A DNA stretch of 64,000 nt from UMGS1370 sp046957575 (GTDB lineage: Bacteria > Bacillota > Clostridia > Lachnospirales > Lachnospiraceae). Location: assembly GCA_046957575.1 (NCBI GenBank), contig JBKUOG010000015.1:15992-79991 (forward strand), given 5' to 3'. The notes beneath the pieces were generated by a model. The model saw nothing but the letters and a program-made list of their open reading frames with translations. It did no database searches and was not told the origin of the DNA. Both the position numbers and the translations under genes were made by a program. Below are positions 17,830-25,109 of the stretch, piece by piece. Positions within the stretch are counted from its first letter, which is position 1. Each line of letters starts with the position of its first letter.

Positions 17830-19191
17830 ATGAGACTCAAAAAAGTAGCGGCAGCAGCTATGGCTTCCACTATGGTAGTAAGCCTGGCAGCATGCGGCGG
17901 CAATGATACAGCAGCAACCACAGCAGCACCTGCAGGCGATGCAGCAGCGACCGAAGCGCCTGCAGACACAAAAGCAGAAGGAGAAACCGAGGCAGCTTCC
18001 GGAGAGAAGATTACCTTATCCATTACCACATGGGACTATGATTCTTCACCGCAGTTCTCTGCAATTGTAGATGCGTACATGGAACAGAATCCAAACGTTG
18101 AGATCAAGGTGATTGATACTTCTGCAGATGAGTACAACAACTCTTTAGGAATCAGCTTATCCGCAGCTCAGCCAGACCCAGACGTTATCTTTGTAAAAGA
18201 TATGGGTTCCATGCTTCAGATGGCTGACAAGAACCAGTTAATGCCATTAGATGATTTTCTTAAAAATGACAGCGTAGATACTTCTGTTTACAACGGCGCA
18301 TTCGAGCAGCTTCAGTACAACGGCGTTACCTACGGTATGCCTTACAGAAACGACTGGTACGTACTGTACTACAACAAAGATTTATTTGATGCAGCAGGCG
18401 TTGAGTATCCGTCTAATGATATGACTTGGGAAGAATATTATGACCTGGCAGCCAAGATGACCTCCGGCGAGGGCAGTTCCAAGGTATACGGTACTCATGA
18501 CCATACCTGGCAGGCACTGGTTACCAACTGGGCAGTACAGGATGGCACCCATACAGTAGTTGAGAAAGATTACAGCTTCTTAAAGCCTTGGTATGAAGAT
18601 ACATTAGCTCTTCAGGAAGGCGGATATATGCAGGATTATGCAACTTTAAAGACTGCCAACATCCATTATTCTTCCGTATTTAAGAATCAGCAGTGCGCAA
18701 TGATGCCAATGGGTACCTGGTTTATCGCAACCATGGAACAGTCCAGACAGCAAGGCGAGACCGACTTTAACTGGGGCGTTGCAAGAATTCCTCATTCTGC
18801 AGATACCGAGAGCGGATATACAGTAGGCGCTCTGACTCCGGTTGCAGTCAGCGCATTTACCGATACTCCGGATGCAGCCTGGGATTTTGTAAAGTTTGCT
18901 TCTTCACCGGAAGCTGCTAACATTCTGGCAGAGAGCGGTGTATTTACTGGTATTCAGACAGAAGAATCCATTAACACTATCGCATCTAATGAATTCTTCC
19001 CAGAGGGTGAGAGCAACAAGGAAGCATTAAGCTATACTCATTACGTATTCGATCGTCCATTAGACCCGCAGATCGAGGAAGTAAGAACAGTATTAAACGA
19101 AGTACATGATATGATTATGATTGGTGAATATACGGTTGATGAAGGTATTGAAGAGCTCAATACTCGTGTCGCAGAAATCAAAGGCTGGTAA
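17830..19191 (+). CDS. Carbohydrate ABC transporter substrate-binding lipoprotein
   Basis: A 453-residue extracellular solute-binding protein family 1 lipoprotein. A signal peptide ends in the lipobox LAAC (Cys near residue 22), followed by an Ala/Thr/Glu-rich linker (about 25-58) that tethers it to the membrane. The mature part shows the family pattern YNNSLGISLSAAQPDPDVIF, MPYRNDWYVLYYNKDLFDAAG and MPMGTWFIA. The ATG at 17830 follows GGGAGGAG. It binds an oligo- or monosaccharide and hands it to the two permeases. A hairpin after the gene suggests it is made in excess over them. No ATPase gene is in the operon, so a shared MsmK-type ATPase elsewhere is expected. Confidence 0.93.
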   Translation: MRLKKVAAAAMASTMVVSLAACGGNDTAATTAAPAGDAAATEAPADTKAEGETEAASGEKITLSITTWDYDSSPQFSAIVDAYMEQNPNVEIKVIDTSADEYNNSLGISLSAAQPDPDVIFVKDMGSMLQMADKNQLMPLDDFLKNDSVDTSVYNGAFEQLQYNGVTYGMPYRNDWYVLYYNKDLFDAAGVEYPSNDMTWEEYYDLAAKMTSGEGSSKVYGTHDHTWQALVTNWAVQDGTHTVVEKDYSFLKPWYEDTLALQEGGYMQDYATLKTANIHYSSVFKNQQCAMMPMGTWFIATMEQSRQQGETDFNWGVARIPHSADTESGYTVGALTPVAVSAFTDTPDAAWDFVKFASSPEAANILAESGVFTGIQTEESINTIASNEFFPEGESNKEALSYTHYVFDRPLDPQIEEVRTVLNEVHDMIMIGEYTVDEGIEELNTRVAEIKGW

Positions 19192-19205
19192 TTAGAAACT
19201 ACGAG

Positions 19206-19244
19206 AGCGCGCCGACAGTAAAAGCCTGAAGGCGCGCTTTTTTT
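19206..19244 (+). terminator. Partial terminator between binding protein and permeases
   Basis: AGCGCGCC pairs with GGCGCGCT over a 17-base loop followed by TTTTTTT. No new promoter is obvious before the permease, so it probably reduces downstream transcription and keeps the binding protein abundant. Confidence 0.8.
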
Positions 19245-19310
19245 ACGCAGCAGACCGGTGAAAATGCCGGAAAAGGGTTCAAACTACTGATTATAATAAG
19301 GAGGTAAGCT

Positions 19311-20228
19311 ATGAGTGAGAAAAAGGCCGGCGGCCTGACATCCCGTCAGAAACGCGCAATTCGGAATAATGTAGTAGGATATTCCTTTATTATTCCGAAC
19401 TTAATCGGGTACTGCATCTTTGTGTTTATTCCGGTAATCTTTTCTTTTGTATTAAGCGTAATGAAGTGGGACGGCTCTCAGGCACCAATGGAGTTTGTGG
19501 GGTTGGCCAACTTTGCAGAGATTTTCGGAGACAGAGTGTTCCGCAGTTCTTTTGTTCATACAGTTCAGTATGCACTTATGACGGTTCTGCCAACATTAAT
19601 TCTGTCTCTGCTTTTAGCAGTATTATTAAACAGCAAGATTAAGGGCGTGGCAGTGTTCCGTACCGCATTTTACTTCCCATATATTGCCTCCATCGTGGCA
19701 GTGGGAGCTGTATGGAATATGCTGTTCCAGCCTGAATTTGGTCCGGTAAATGAAATGCTAAAGTTTATCGGCGTGGACAATCCGCCTAAGTGGGTAGTCA
19801 GCAGAGACTGGGCTATGGTAGCAGTTTCCATCGTTAGTATCTGGAAGTACATGGGATATTACATGATTGTTTATCTGGCAGCTTTACAGGGGATTTCCAG
19901 TTCCCTTTATGAAGCAGCCCAGATCGATGGCGCCAACGGCTGGCAGAGATTGTGGTACATTACCATTCCGATGCTGACCCCAACCACCTTCTTCGTACTG
20001 ATTATGCTTACCATTCAGTGCTTTAAGGTATTTGACCTGGTATACGTTATGACCGGCGGTGGTCCTGGAAACGCAACCAAGACACTGGTAAACTATATTT
20101 ATGAAAAGGCATTTACCGGCTGGGAATTCGGTCCGGCAAGTGCAGCGGCTATTATTCTGTTCGCAGTTGTTCTGGTAATTACTTTAATCCAGTTCAGCGG
20201 TGAAAAGAAGTGGTCCAAAGATATGTAA
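19311..20228 (+). CDS. Carbohydrate ABC transporter permease (MalF/UgpA type)
   Basis: A 305-residue inner-membrane permease with six hydrophobic segments and the family EAA coupling loop at about residues 198-217 (YEAAQIDGANGWQRLWYITIP). The N-terminus is short and basic before the first helix (YSFIIPNLIGYCIFVF). AAGGAGG lies before the ATG. It forms a heterodimer with the next gene product. Confidence 0.94.
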   Translation: MSEKKAGGLTSRQKRAIRNNVVGYSFIIPNLIGYCIFVFIPVIFSFVLSVMKWDGSQAPMEFVGLANFAEIFGDRVFRSSFVHTVQYALMTVLPTLILSLLLAVLLNSKIKGVAVFRTAFYFPYIASIVAVGAVWNMLFQPEFGPVNEMLKFIGVDNPPKWVVSRDWAMVAVSIVSIWKYMGYYMIVYLAALQGISSSLYEAAQIDGANGWQRLWYITIPMLTPTTFFVLIMLTIQCFKVFDLVYVMTGGGPGNATKTLVNYIYEKAFTGWEFGPASAAAIILFAVVLVITLIQFSGEKKWSKDM

Positions 20229-20243
20229 GGGGGAGGAATTGAG

Positions 20244-21071
20244 ATGGAAAAGAAACAAAAAGCGATAAAAATTTTGTTATATGCCGTATTAATTGCCTTA
20301 TCCCTGTTTATGCTGGTTCCGTTTTATTGGATGGTTATTTCTTCCTTAAAGCTTAATAAGGACGTATTCTCCATTCCGATGACCTGGTGGCCAGAGTCTA
20401 TGCACTGGGAAAACTACAAGGTTATCTGGAACAAGATTCCGCTGTTAACCTTCTTTAAGAACACTGCAAAACTGACTATCTGCACCACTCTGATTCAGCT
20501 TTGCACCAGCTGTTTTGCAGCATACGGCTTTACCAAATGTAAATTTAAAGGAAGAGATTTAATCTTCTTAATGTATGTTACTACAATCGCAGTACCGTGG
20601 CAGGTATACATGGTTCCTCAGTTTATCCTGGTATCTAAGATGGGATTAAACGATACCCATCTGGGACTGATTTTAATGCAGGCATTCTCCGCATTCGGCG
20701 TATTCCTGATTCGTCAGTTCTATATCAGCATTCCGGACGAACTGTGCGAGGCTGCCCGTATCGATGGTCTGAATGAATACGGCATTTTCCGCCGCATTGT
20801 ATTCCCGTTAGGAAAGCCGGCAATGGCAACCTTAACCATCTTTACCTTTACCAACGTATGGAACGACTTTATGGGTCCATTGATTTACTTAAAGACCAAG
20901 GAATTAAAGACCGTTCAGCTTGGTATCAGAATGTTTATTTCTCAGTACGGTGCAGATTATGCATGGATTATGGCGGCATCTGTATGCTCCCTGATTCCGG
21001 TAGTCATTGTATTTTTAAGCTGCCAGAAGTTCTTCGTAGAAGGCGTAGCAGCCAGTGGTATTAAAGGCTAA
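20244..21071 (+). CDS. Carbohydrate ABC transporter permease (MalG/UgpE type)
   Basis: A 275-residue partner permease with six membrane segments and the EAA loop CEAARIDGLNEYGIFRRIVFP at about residues 167-188. The C-terminus (KFFVEGVAASGIKG) is the usual end of this family, which contacts the ATPase. It starts 15 bases after the first permease. Confidence 0.94.
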   Translation: MEKKQKAIKILLYAVLIALSLFMLVPFYWMVISSLKLNKDVFSIPMTWWPESMHWENYKVIWNKIPLLTFFKNTAKLTICTTLIQLCTSCFAAYGFTKCKFKGRDLIFLMYVTTIAVPWQVYMVPQFILVSKMGLNDTHLGLILMQAFSAFGVFLIRQFYISIPDELCEAARIDGLNEYGIFRRIVFPLGKPAMATLTIFTFTNVWNDFMGPLIYLKTKELKTVQLGIRMFISQYGADYAWIMAASVCSLIPVVIVFLSCQKFFVEGVAASGIKG

Positions 21072-21082
21072 ATGAAAAATTG

Positions 21083-21114
21083 GCGGACCCGCTTTTCTGG
21101 CTGGGTCCGCTTTT
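21083..21114 (+). terminator. Short hairpin between permease and sulfatase genes
   Basis: GCGGACCC and GGGTCCGC form a perfect 8-base stem with a 12-base loop and a short TTTT. The T tract is weak, so partial read-through into the sulfatase gene is likely. Confidence 0.65.
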
Positions 21115-21133
21115 GATGTAAAGGAGATTGGAA

Positions 21134-22561
21134 ATGTCAAAGAAACGACCTAATTTACTGTATGTATTTGCGGATCAGTGGAGAGCCCATGCAGTGGGCT
21201 ATAAGAAAGAAGATCCGGTGGTTACCCCCTGGATGGATCGGTTTTGTGAAGAAAGTGTATGCTTTTCCAACACGTACAGTACCTTTCCATTGTGCACCCC
21301 CCACAGAGGTTCTTTAATGACCGGGAAGTATCCGCTGTCTATTGGATTGTGGACCAACTGCAAAATCGGTCTGGAAGAAAAAATTATGTTAAAGCCCCAG
21401 GAAACCTGCATTGCCAATGTGCTGAAGGAAGAGGGCTATTCTACCGGTTATATCGGAAAATGGCACCTGGATGCTTCCGAGCAGAACTTTACTTCCCATC
21501 CAGAGTCTGGAGCCAAAGACTGGGATGCCTTTACTCCGCCGGGAGAGAGAAGACAGGGATTTGATTACTGGCTGTCTTATGGCGCCTGCGACAAGCATCT
21601 GGACCCCCATTACTGGCAGGACACGCCAGAGCAGATAAAACCAGGCAAGTGGTCTCCGGAATTTGAGACGGATAAAGCCTTAGAATATATGGAACACCAC
21701 AAAGACGATGAAAATCCATTCGCTCTGTTTGTGTCCTGGAATCCGCCTCACCTTCCTTACGAGCTGGTTCCGGATGAATATTACGAGAAATTTAAAGACG
21801 CAGATGTGTGCTGGCGTCCAAACGTGCCAAAAGAGATGCGGACTCCGGAAATGGAAACCAAGGCCCGCCAGTATTTTGCAGCCGTTTACGGTCTGGACCT
21901 CCAGTTTGGACGTATTTACGAGTACCTGCGGGAAAATGGCCTGGAAGAAAACACCATCGTGGTACTGTCTGCCGATCATGGAGAGATGATGGGATCTCAC
22001 AGCAAGATGAGCAAGAACATCTGGTATGAGGAGTCCATCCACATTCCGCTGATGATCCGTCAGAAAGACCGTCTGGTACCAGGAGAGTGCAGGGATATGT
22101 TTGCAAGCCCTGATCATATGCCGACGCTTTTGGAGCTTTTAGGCGCTCCGGTTCCGGACACCTGTGAAGGCTACAGCCATGGAAACTGGATTCTGAACCA
22201 TCCGGCACAGCCCCATACTGTTTATGCGCCGGATCCAGAAGCGCCTCAGGATATGTTTTTGTGTTCTTATCCAGGCGGCGCCGATATGGTTGCAGAGTTT
22301 TCTAAAAGAGGCCTGACCCATAAAGCCTACGGATGGAGAGGAATTAAGGCAGACGGATACACCTATGTGTGCTATAATGGATACGAGCCAGGGGAAGCAC
22401 CCCATGAGTGGCTCTATGACTGCAAAGCGGATTATTACGAAATGAGTCCGAAAGAGATTGCTCCTGACTGTCAGGACGAACAAATCCTTCATTTCCGTAA
22501 GCGCCTGAGAGAATATCTGGATAAAATCGGCGATCCGTTTTTGTTTCCGGTATTAAAGTAA
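21134..22561 (+). CDS. Sulfatase, Cys-type, probably cytoplasmic
   Basis: A 475-residue alkaline-phosphatase-superfamily sulfatase that removes sulfate esters. The formylglycine motif is CTPHRGSLMTG with Cys near residue 54 and Arg near 58. The metal-site start is PNLLYVFADQW, and VVLSADHGEMMGSHSKMSK near 280 supplies the second Asp-His and a Lys. No signal peptide or lipobox is visible, so it should act inside the cell. The Cys must be matured, in anaerobes usually by a radical SAM enzyme, which is not in the window. AAGGAG is seven bases before the ATG. Its place after a sugar importer suggests the importer brings in a sulfated sugar. Confidence 0.9.
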   Translation: MSKKRPNLLYVFADQWRAHAVGYKKEDPVVTPWMDRFCEESVCFSNTYSTFPLCTPHRGSLMTGKYPLSIGLWTNCKIGLEEKIMLKPQETCIANVLKEEGYSTGYIGKWHLDASEQNFTSHPESGAKDWDAFTPPGERRQGFDYWLSYGACDKHLDPHYWQDTPEQIKPGKWSPEFETDKALEYMEHHKDDENPFALFVSWNPPHLPYELVPDEYYEKFKDADVCWRPNVPKEMRTPEMETKARQYFAAVYGLDLQFGRIYEYLRENGLEENTIVVLSADHGEMMGSHSKMSKNIWYEESIHIPLMIRQKDRLVPGECRDMFASPDHMPTLLELLGAPVPDTCEGYSHGNWILNHPAQPHTVYAPDPEAPQDMFLCSYPGGADMVAEFSKRGLTHKAYGWRGIKADGYTYVCYNGYEPGEAPHEWLYDCKADYYEMSPKEIAPDCQDEQILHFRKRLREYLDKIGDPFLFPVLK

Positions 22562-22582
22562 AGCTTTCACAAGGAGGACAAG

Positions 22583-23050
22583 ATGATGAACATGGATGCG
22601 TTATTTGAAAAAGTAGGAAGAACCATTGCGGTTACAGGAGAGGAAGCGGCAAAAAAGGCCAGGGAAGTAACCGAAAACGTCCAGCTCCGCGCTCAGATTG
22701 GAACGGAAAAAGGCCGTCTGAAAGAACTGTATGCAGCTCTTGGAAAATGGTATTTTGAAACTTCTAAGGGAAAACGGGCAGAAAAAGAAAACCATCCGGA
22801 AGAAGAGCTGATTCGCGGCATTGAGATCCTGCTGGTGCGGATTGAAAAGCTGGAAGAAAAACTGGGTCCTTCGGAAGAAACCATCACTTGTCCTTTCTGC
22901 GGCGCAAAGGCAGAAAAGGAAGCGGCCTTTTGCAGTAAATGCGGAGCAAAAATCAAAAAAGAAGAGACGCCTCCGGCTGAAACCATGCTTCAGCTGGAAG
23001 CGCCTCTAAAACAAGACCCTTCAGAAGAACCGATGTTTGAAGAACTGTAA
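22583..23050 (+). CDS. Coiled-coil protein with C-terminal zinc ribbon
   Basis: A 155-residue hypothetical protein. Residues 1-95 are charged and helical, with heptad-like Leu/Ile spacing. Residues about 97-120 form a double CxxC zinc ribbon (CPFCGAKAEKEAAFCSKCGAKI), and the tail is acidic and proline-rich. There is no membrane segment. It follows the sulfatase by 21 bases with its own AAGGAGG. Proteins of this shape are common in Firmicutes and have no established function; the link to the sugar operon may be accidental. Confidence 0.75.
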   Translation: MMNMDALFEKVGRTIAVTGEEAAKKAREVTENVQLRAQIGTEKGRLKELYAALGKWYFETSKGKRAEKENHPEEELIRGIEILLVRIEKLEEKLGPSEETITCPFCGAKAEKEAAFCSKCGAKIKKEETPPAETMLQLEAPLKQDPSEEPMFEEL

Positions 23051-23053
23051 TCC

Positions 23054-23560
23054 TTATCCGAACAGTACGCCTAACACGCCGTAGGATAAAATAGACATAA
23101 TCACAGTAGCGATTAAAATACCCAGGCAGATGGCAGGGAAGGATTTCGGATTTTCATGTAAACAGGAGGCAATGAGAGCACCGGTCCATGCTCCGGTTCC
23201 CGGAAGAGGGACGCCTACAAACAGAACCAGTCCCCAGAATTCGTATTTTTCAATCTGATCTTTCTTGCTCATGGCCTTGTTTTTCAGCCATAAGGCAACG
23301 GGACGGAACAGGCTGACGTGCTCCATCCATTCTAAAATCTTGTTGATGAGCAGCAGGATAAATGGAACAGGAAGAATGTTTCCGATAATGCACAGCGGAA
23401 TTGCAGTCAGAATCGGAACGTTTAACAGGGCCGGAGATGCTGCCAGAAGACCGCCTCGAAGTTCCAGAATTGGAATCATGGAAACAATAAAGACAATTAC
23501 CTCTTCTGCCATTACTCCAGACAAATTGGACGTGAACCATTGCACAATAGAATCAACCAT
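23054..23560 (-). CDS. Small multi-drug export family membrane protein (PF06695-like)
   Basis: A 168-residue membrane protein with about four hydrophobic segments. The signature PILELRGGLLAA near residue 32 and FVGVPLPGTGAWTGALIAS near 115 are typical of the family named small multi-drug export protein. The biochemical role is poorly established, and the resemblance to DedA-type transporters is an inference. It is convergent with the zinc-ribbon gene (3 bases apart). AGAGGA lies upstream of its ATG. Confidence 0.8.
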   Translation of the reverse strand: MVDSIVQWFTSNLSGVMAEEVIVFIVSMIPILELRGGLLAASPALLNVPILTAIPLCIIGNILPVPFILLLINKILEWMEHVSLFRPVALWLKNKAMSKKDQIEKYEFWGLVLFVGVPLPGTGAWTGALIASCLHENPKSFPAICLGILIATVIMSILSYGVLGVLFG

Positions 23561-23647
23561 AAATCAAAAATCCTCTTTCTAAAAATAGTCCTTTCTATCA
23601 TACATGGAAATGGCCGGAAATTCAACTGAAAATGGAGAAAAACCAGA

Positions 23648-23690
23648 ATATCGTGCTGCACAATTTTTCGATGTGCTGCACGATATTTTT
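23648..23690. promoter_or_regulatory. Double GTGC-T-GCAC palindrome
   Basis: The 9-base palindrome GTGCTGCAC occurs at 23653-23661 and 23673-23681, exactly 20 bases apart. Together with their flanks the two copies also make a 16-base inverted repeat with one mismatch. It sits between the exporter gene and the start of the broken permease operon, so it may be the operator of either; a hairpin terminator reading is possible because ATTTTTT follows. Confidence 0.5.
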
Positions 23691-23809
23691 TATGCAGAAA
23701 TAGTTGAAAACGAAAATAACACAGCAATAATATATAAATATTGCACTACAAATAACAAGAAAATAACAAAAATATAGGATATAATGTGTGCAAAAGGAGG
23801 AATAAGAAC

Positions 23810-23968
23810 ATGAAATCTTTTGAGCGAAAATTATTTCCGTACCTGATGCTGCTTCCGATGATTGTTATTTTCGGTGTGTTTCTGTTTTACCCAGCCCTGA
23901 ACGGACCGAAGATTTCCTTTATGAAATGGGATGGAATCAACCCACAGGAATTTGATGTTGTATCATAA
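23810..23968 (+). pseudogene. 5' remnant of a sugar ABC permease (MalF type)
   Basis: About 48 codons match the N-terminus and first helix of a MalF-type permease (KLFPYLMLLPMIVIF, FYPALNG, MKWDGINPQEF). The sequence then switches to unrelated DNA and stops. A TATAAT lies at 23780-23785 and AAAGGAGG precedes the ATG, so this was the first gene of a transcription unit. The rest is gone; an insertion element end and the Wadjet island now follow. Confidence 0.8.
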
Positions 23969-24310
23969 AAGTTAACACCCTATTCTCAAGGATTTTGATA
24001 GAATCATAGTTAATACGAGAACAGGAGAAACAACCTATGGCTCAGAAGCAAAAATCTTACGATAACGAATTTAAAGCACAGGCTGTAAAGCTTGCTCAGG
24101 AAATTGGCGGCCATAAAGCTGCTAATGAATTAGGGATTCCCAGCGGAACTCTGTACACCTGGATCAAAGCCTTCAAAGAAGGGTATCTCAGTGCAAATGA
24201 AGCAGTTCATACACCCAAGAATGCTTTATCTCTTAACGATGAGCTTATTGAACTCAGAAAGCGTGTAAAGAACAGGATAAAGAAATACGACGCTTAAAGG
24301 AAGATTGAGA
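23955..24310 (+). mobile_element. Remnant of an IS3-family insertion sequence
   Basis: Unrelated sequence starts within the broken permease gene at about 23955 (the edge is approximate) with a TGTTGTATCATAAAAG left-end-like segment. It contains the transposase orfA described separately and ends just after the orfA leucine-zipper start. No orfB with its DDE domain and no right inverted repeat are present. The element is dead and served as one edge of a deletion. Confidence 0.7.
24037..24297 (+). pseudogene. IS3-family transposase OrfA, frameshifted and truncated
   Basis: The first 75 residues form an HTH_Tnp_1 domain (FKAQAVKLAQEIGGHKAANELGIPSGTLYTWIKAF). After LIELRKRV the frame slips. Adding one base near 24267 turns KNRIKKYDA-stop into KEQDKEIRRLKE, the usual leucine-zipper start. 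The homology then ends near 24303. Confidence 0.85.
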
Positions 24311-24311
24311 A

Positions 24312-24323
24312 AAAAGTGTAAAC
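24312..24323 (+). repeat. 12-base direct repeat, left copy (flanks fic remnant)
   Basis: AAAAGTGTAAAC occurs here and again at 24907-24918 in the same orientation, bracketing the fic remnant. It resembles the left end of the IS remnant (AAAAGTTAACACC), so both copies may be old insertion-sequence ends. Confidence 0.5.
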
Positions 24324-24366
24324 CAATATTGACAATATCAATACGATAGTTTATAAAGAATTGGAG

Positions 24367-24396
24367 TTGTTGCCGATATTGTGGTATACTTATAAT
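24367..24396 (+). promoter_or_regulatory. Promoter-like sequence before the fic remnant
   Basis: TTGTTG, an 18-base spacer and a perfect TATAAT lie 51 bases before the fic start codon. It may still drive the decayed gene. Confidence 0.45.
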
Positions 24397-24446
24397 AATA
24401 AACTTGTGACTGAAAAAGTAATCGCATGAAGAATGTGAGGTAAGCC

Positions 24447-24889
24447 ATGCTTGAAAATAAATTGGGTATTACAGATTCGACAAAATTGGCAAGAGCAGAG
24501 GAAAAAATCAGTAAGCAAAAAGCCATTGAAATGTTTGAAAAAGGCTTTTTTGAGACATTAGAACCAGGCACTTATAAAGGCCTTGCTATGTGGAAATGAA
24601 TGTGGCTCATCCGTTTCGAGAAGGAAACGGGAGAAGCACGAGGATATGGTTTGATCTGATGTTGAAAGAAGAGATCGGCTATGTGGTTGATTGGAGCAAG
24701 GTTGATAAAGAGGATTATCTGCTTGCCATGGAGCGAAGCCCTATCAAAGATATTGAAATTAAATTTCTTCTGAAACATGCTCTTACGGATAATGTAAATG
24801 ATCGAGAAATTTATATGAAAGGCATTGATCACAGTTATTACTATGAAGGCTATTATGTGTTTAAGACAGAAGATTTGATCGAAGTATAA
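24447..24889 (+). pseudogene. fic: Fic family AMPylase/toxin gene with internal out-of-frame deletion
   Basis: The 5' part (24447-24580) encodes MLENKLGITDSTKLARAEEK onward to EPGTYKGLA, the usual N-terminus of clostridial Fic proteins. The 3' part, in another frame from about 24587, encodes the core Fic motif HPFREGNGRSTR and a complete C-terminus to 24889. At the junction AAAGGCCTTGC/TATGTGGAA, roughly 60-65 residues expected between them are missing and the frame changes. As it stands only a 50-residue peptide is made. Fic proteins transfer AMP or similar groups to target proteins. The catalytic His-containing loop survives in the DNA but is not joined to the N-terminus. Confidence 0.85.
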
Positions 24890-24906
24890 GCGGGCTGATT
24901 TTGGAC

Positions 24907-24918
24907 AAAAGTGTAAAC
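24907..24918 (+). repeat. 12-base direct repeat, right copy (flanks fic remnant)
   Basis: Second copy of AAAAGTGTAAAC, preceded by TTTTGGAC as in some insertion-sequence ends. See the copy at 24312. Confidence 0.5.
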
Positions 24919-24950
24919 AGACTCAGTGCCACGAAATTGGAGGAAAATGG

Positions 24951-25085
24951 ATGCGGTATCTTTCAGTTACCGAAACAGCAGAAAAATGGAATATTCCGGA
25001 AAATGTCAAAATGTCTAAAGCTGTAAAAATCTGCGTTGAATTTTACAGTTCTTTGTGTATAATAAAAGTAGCTGAAAGAATATAA
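24951..25085 (+). pseudogene. Remnant of a small helix-turn-helix (excisionase-like) gene
   Basis: The first 15 codons (MRYLSVTETAEKWNI) match the start of short DNA-binding proteins often encoded beside fic genes in Clostridia. The next codons (PENVKMSK) match that family's C-terminal part, which from memory follows a second W-N-I in TWNIPEN. The middle, including the recognition helix, is absent. The likely cause is recombination between two TGGAATATT stretches. Translation then runs on to a stop at 25085. Confidence 0.6.
25036..25063 (+). promoter_or_regulatory. Promoter of the Wadjet operon
   Basis: TTGAAT, a 16-base spacer and a perfect TATAAT, ending 46 bases before jetA. It lies inside the helix-turn-helix remnant. 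AGTAGCTGAAA occurs twice between it and the start codon (from 25068 and 25096). Confidence 0.65.
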
Positions 25086-25109
25086 AATCAAGGAAGTAGC
25101 TGAAAAAAT

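Noticed and set aside
23648..23690. Hairpin as an ordinary terminator
   Set aside because: The only plus-strand gene it could end is 600 bases upstream beyond a convergent gene, and the twin-palindrome structure suggests an operator.
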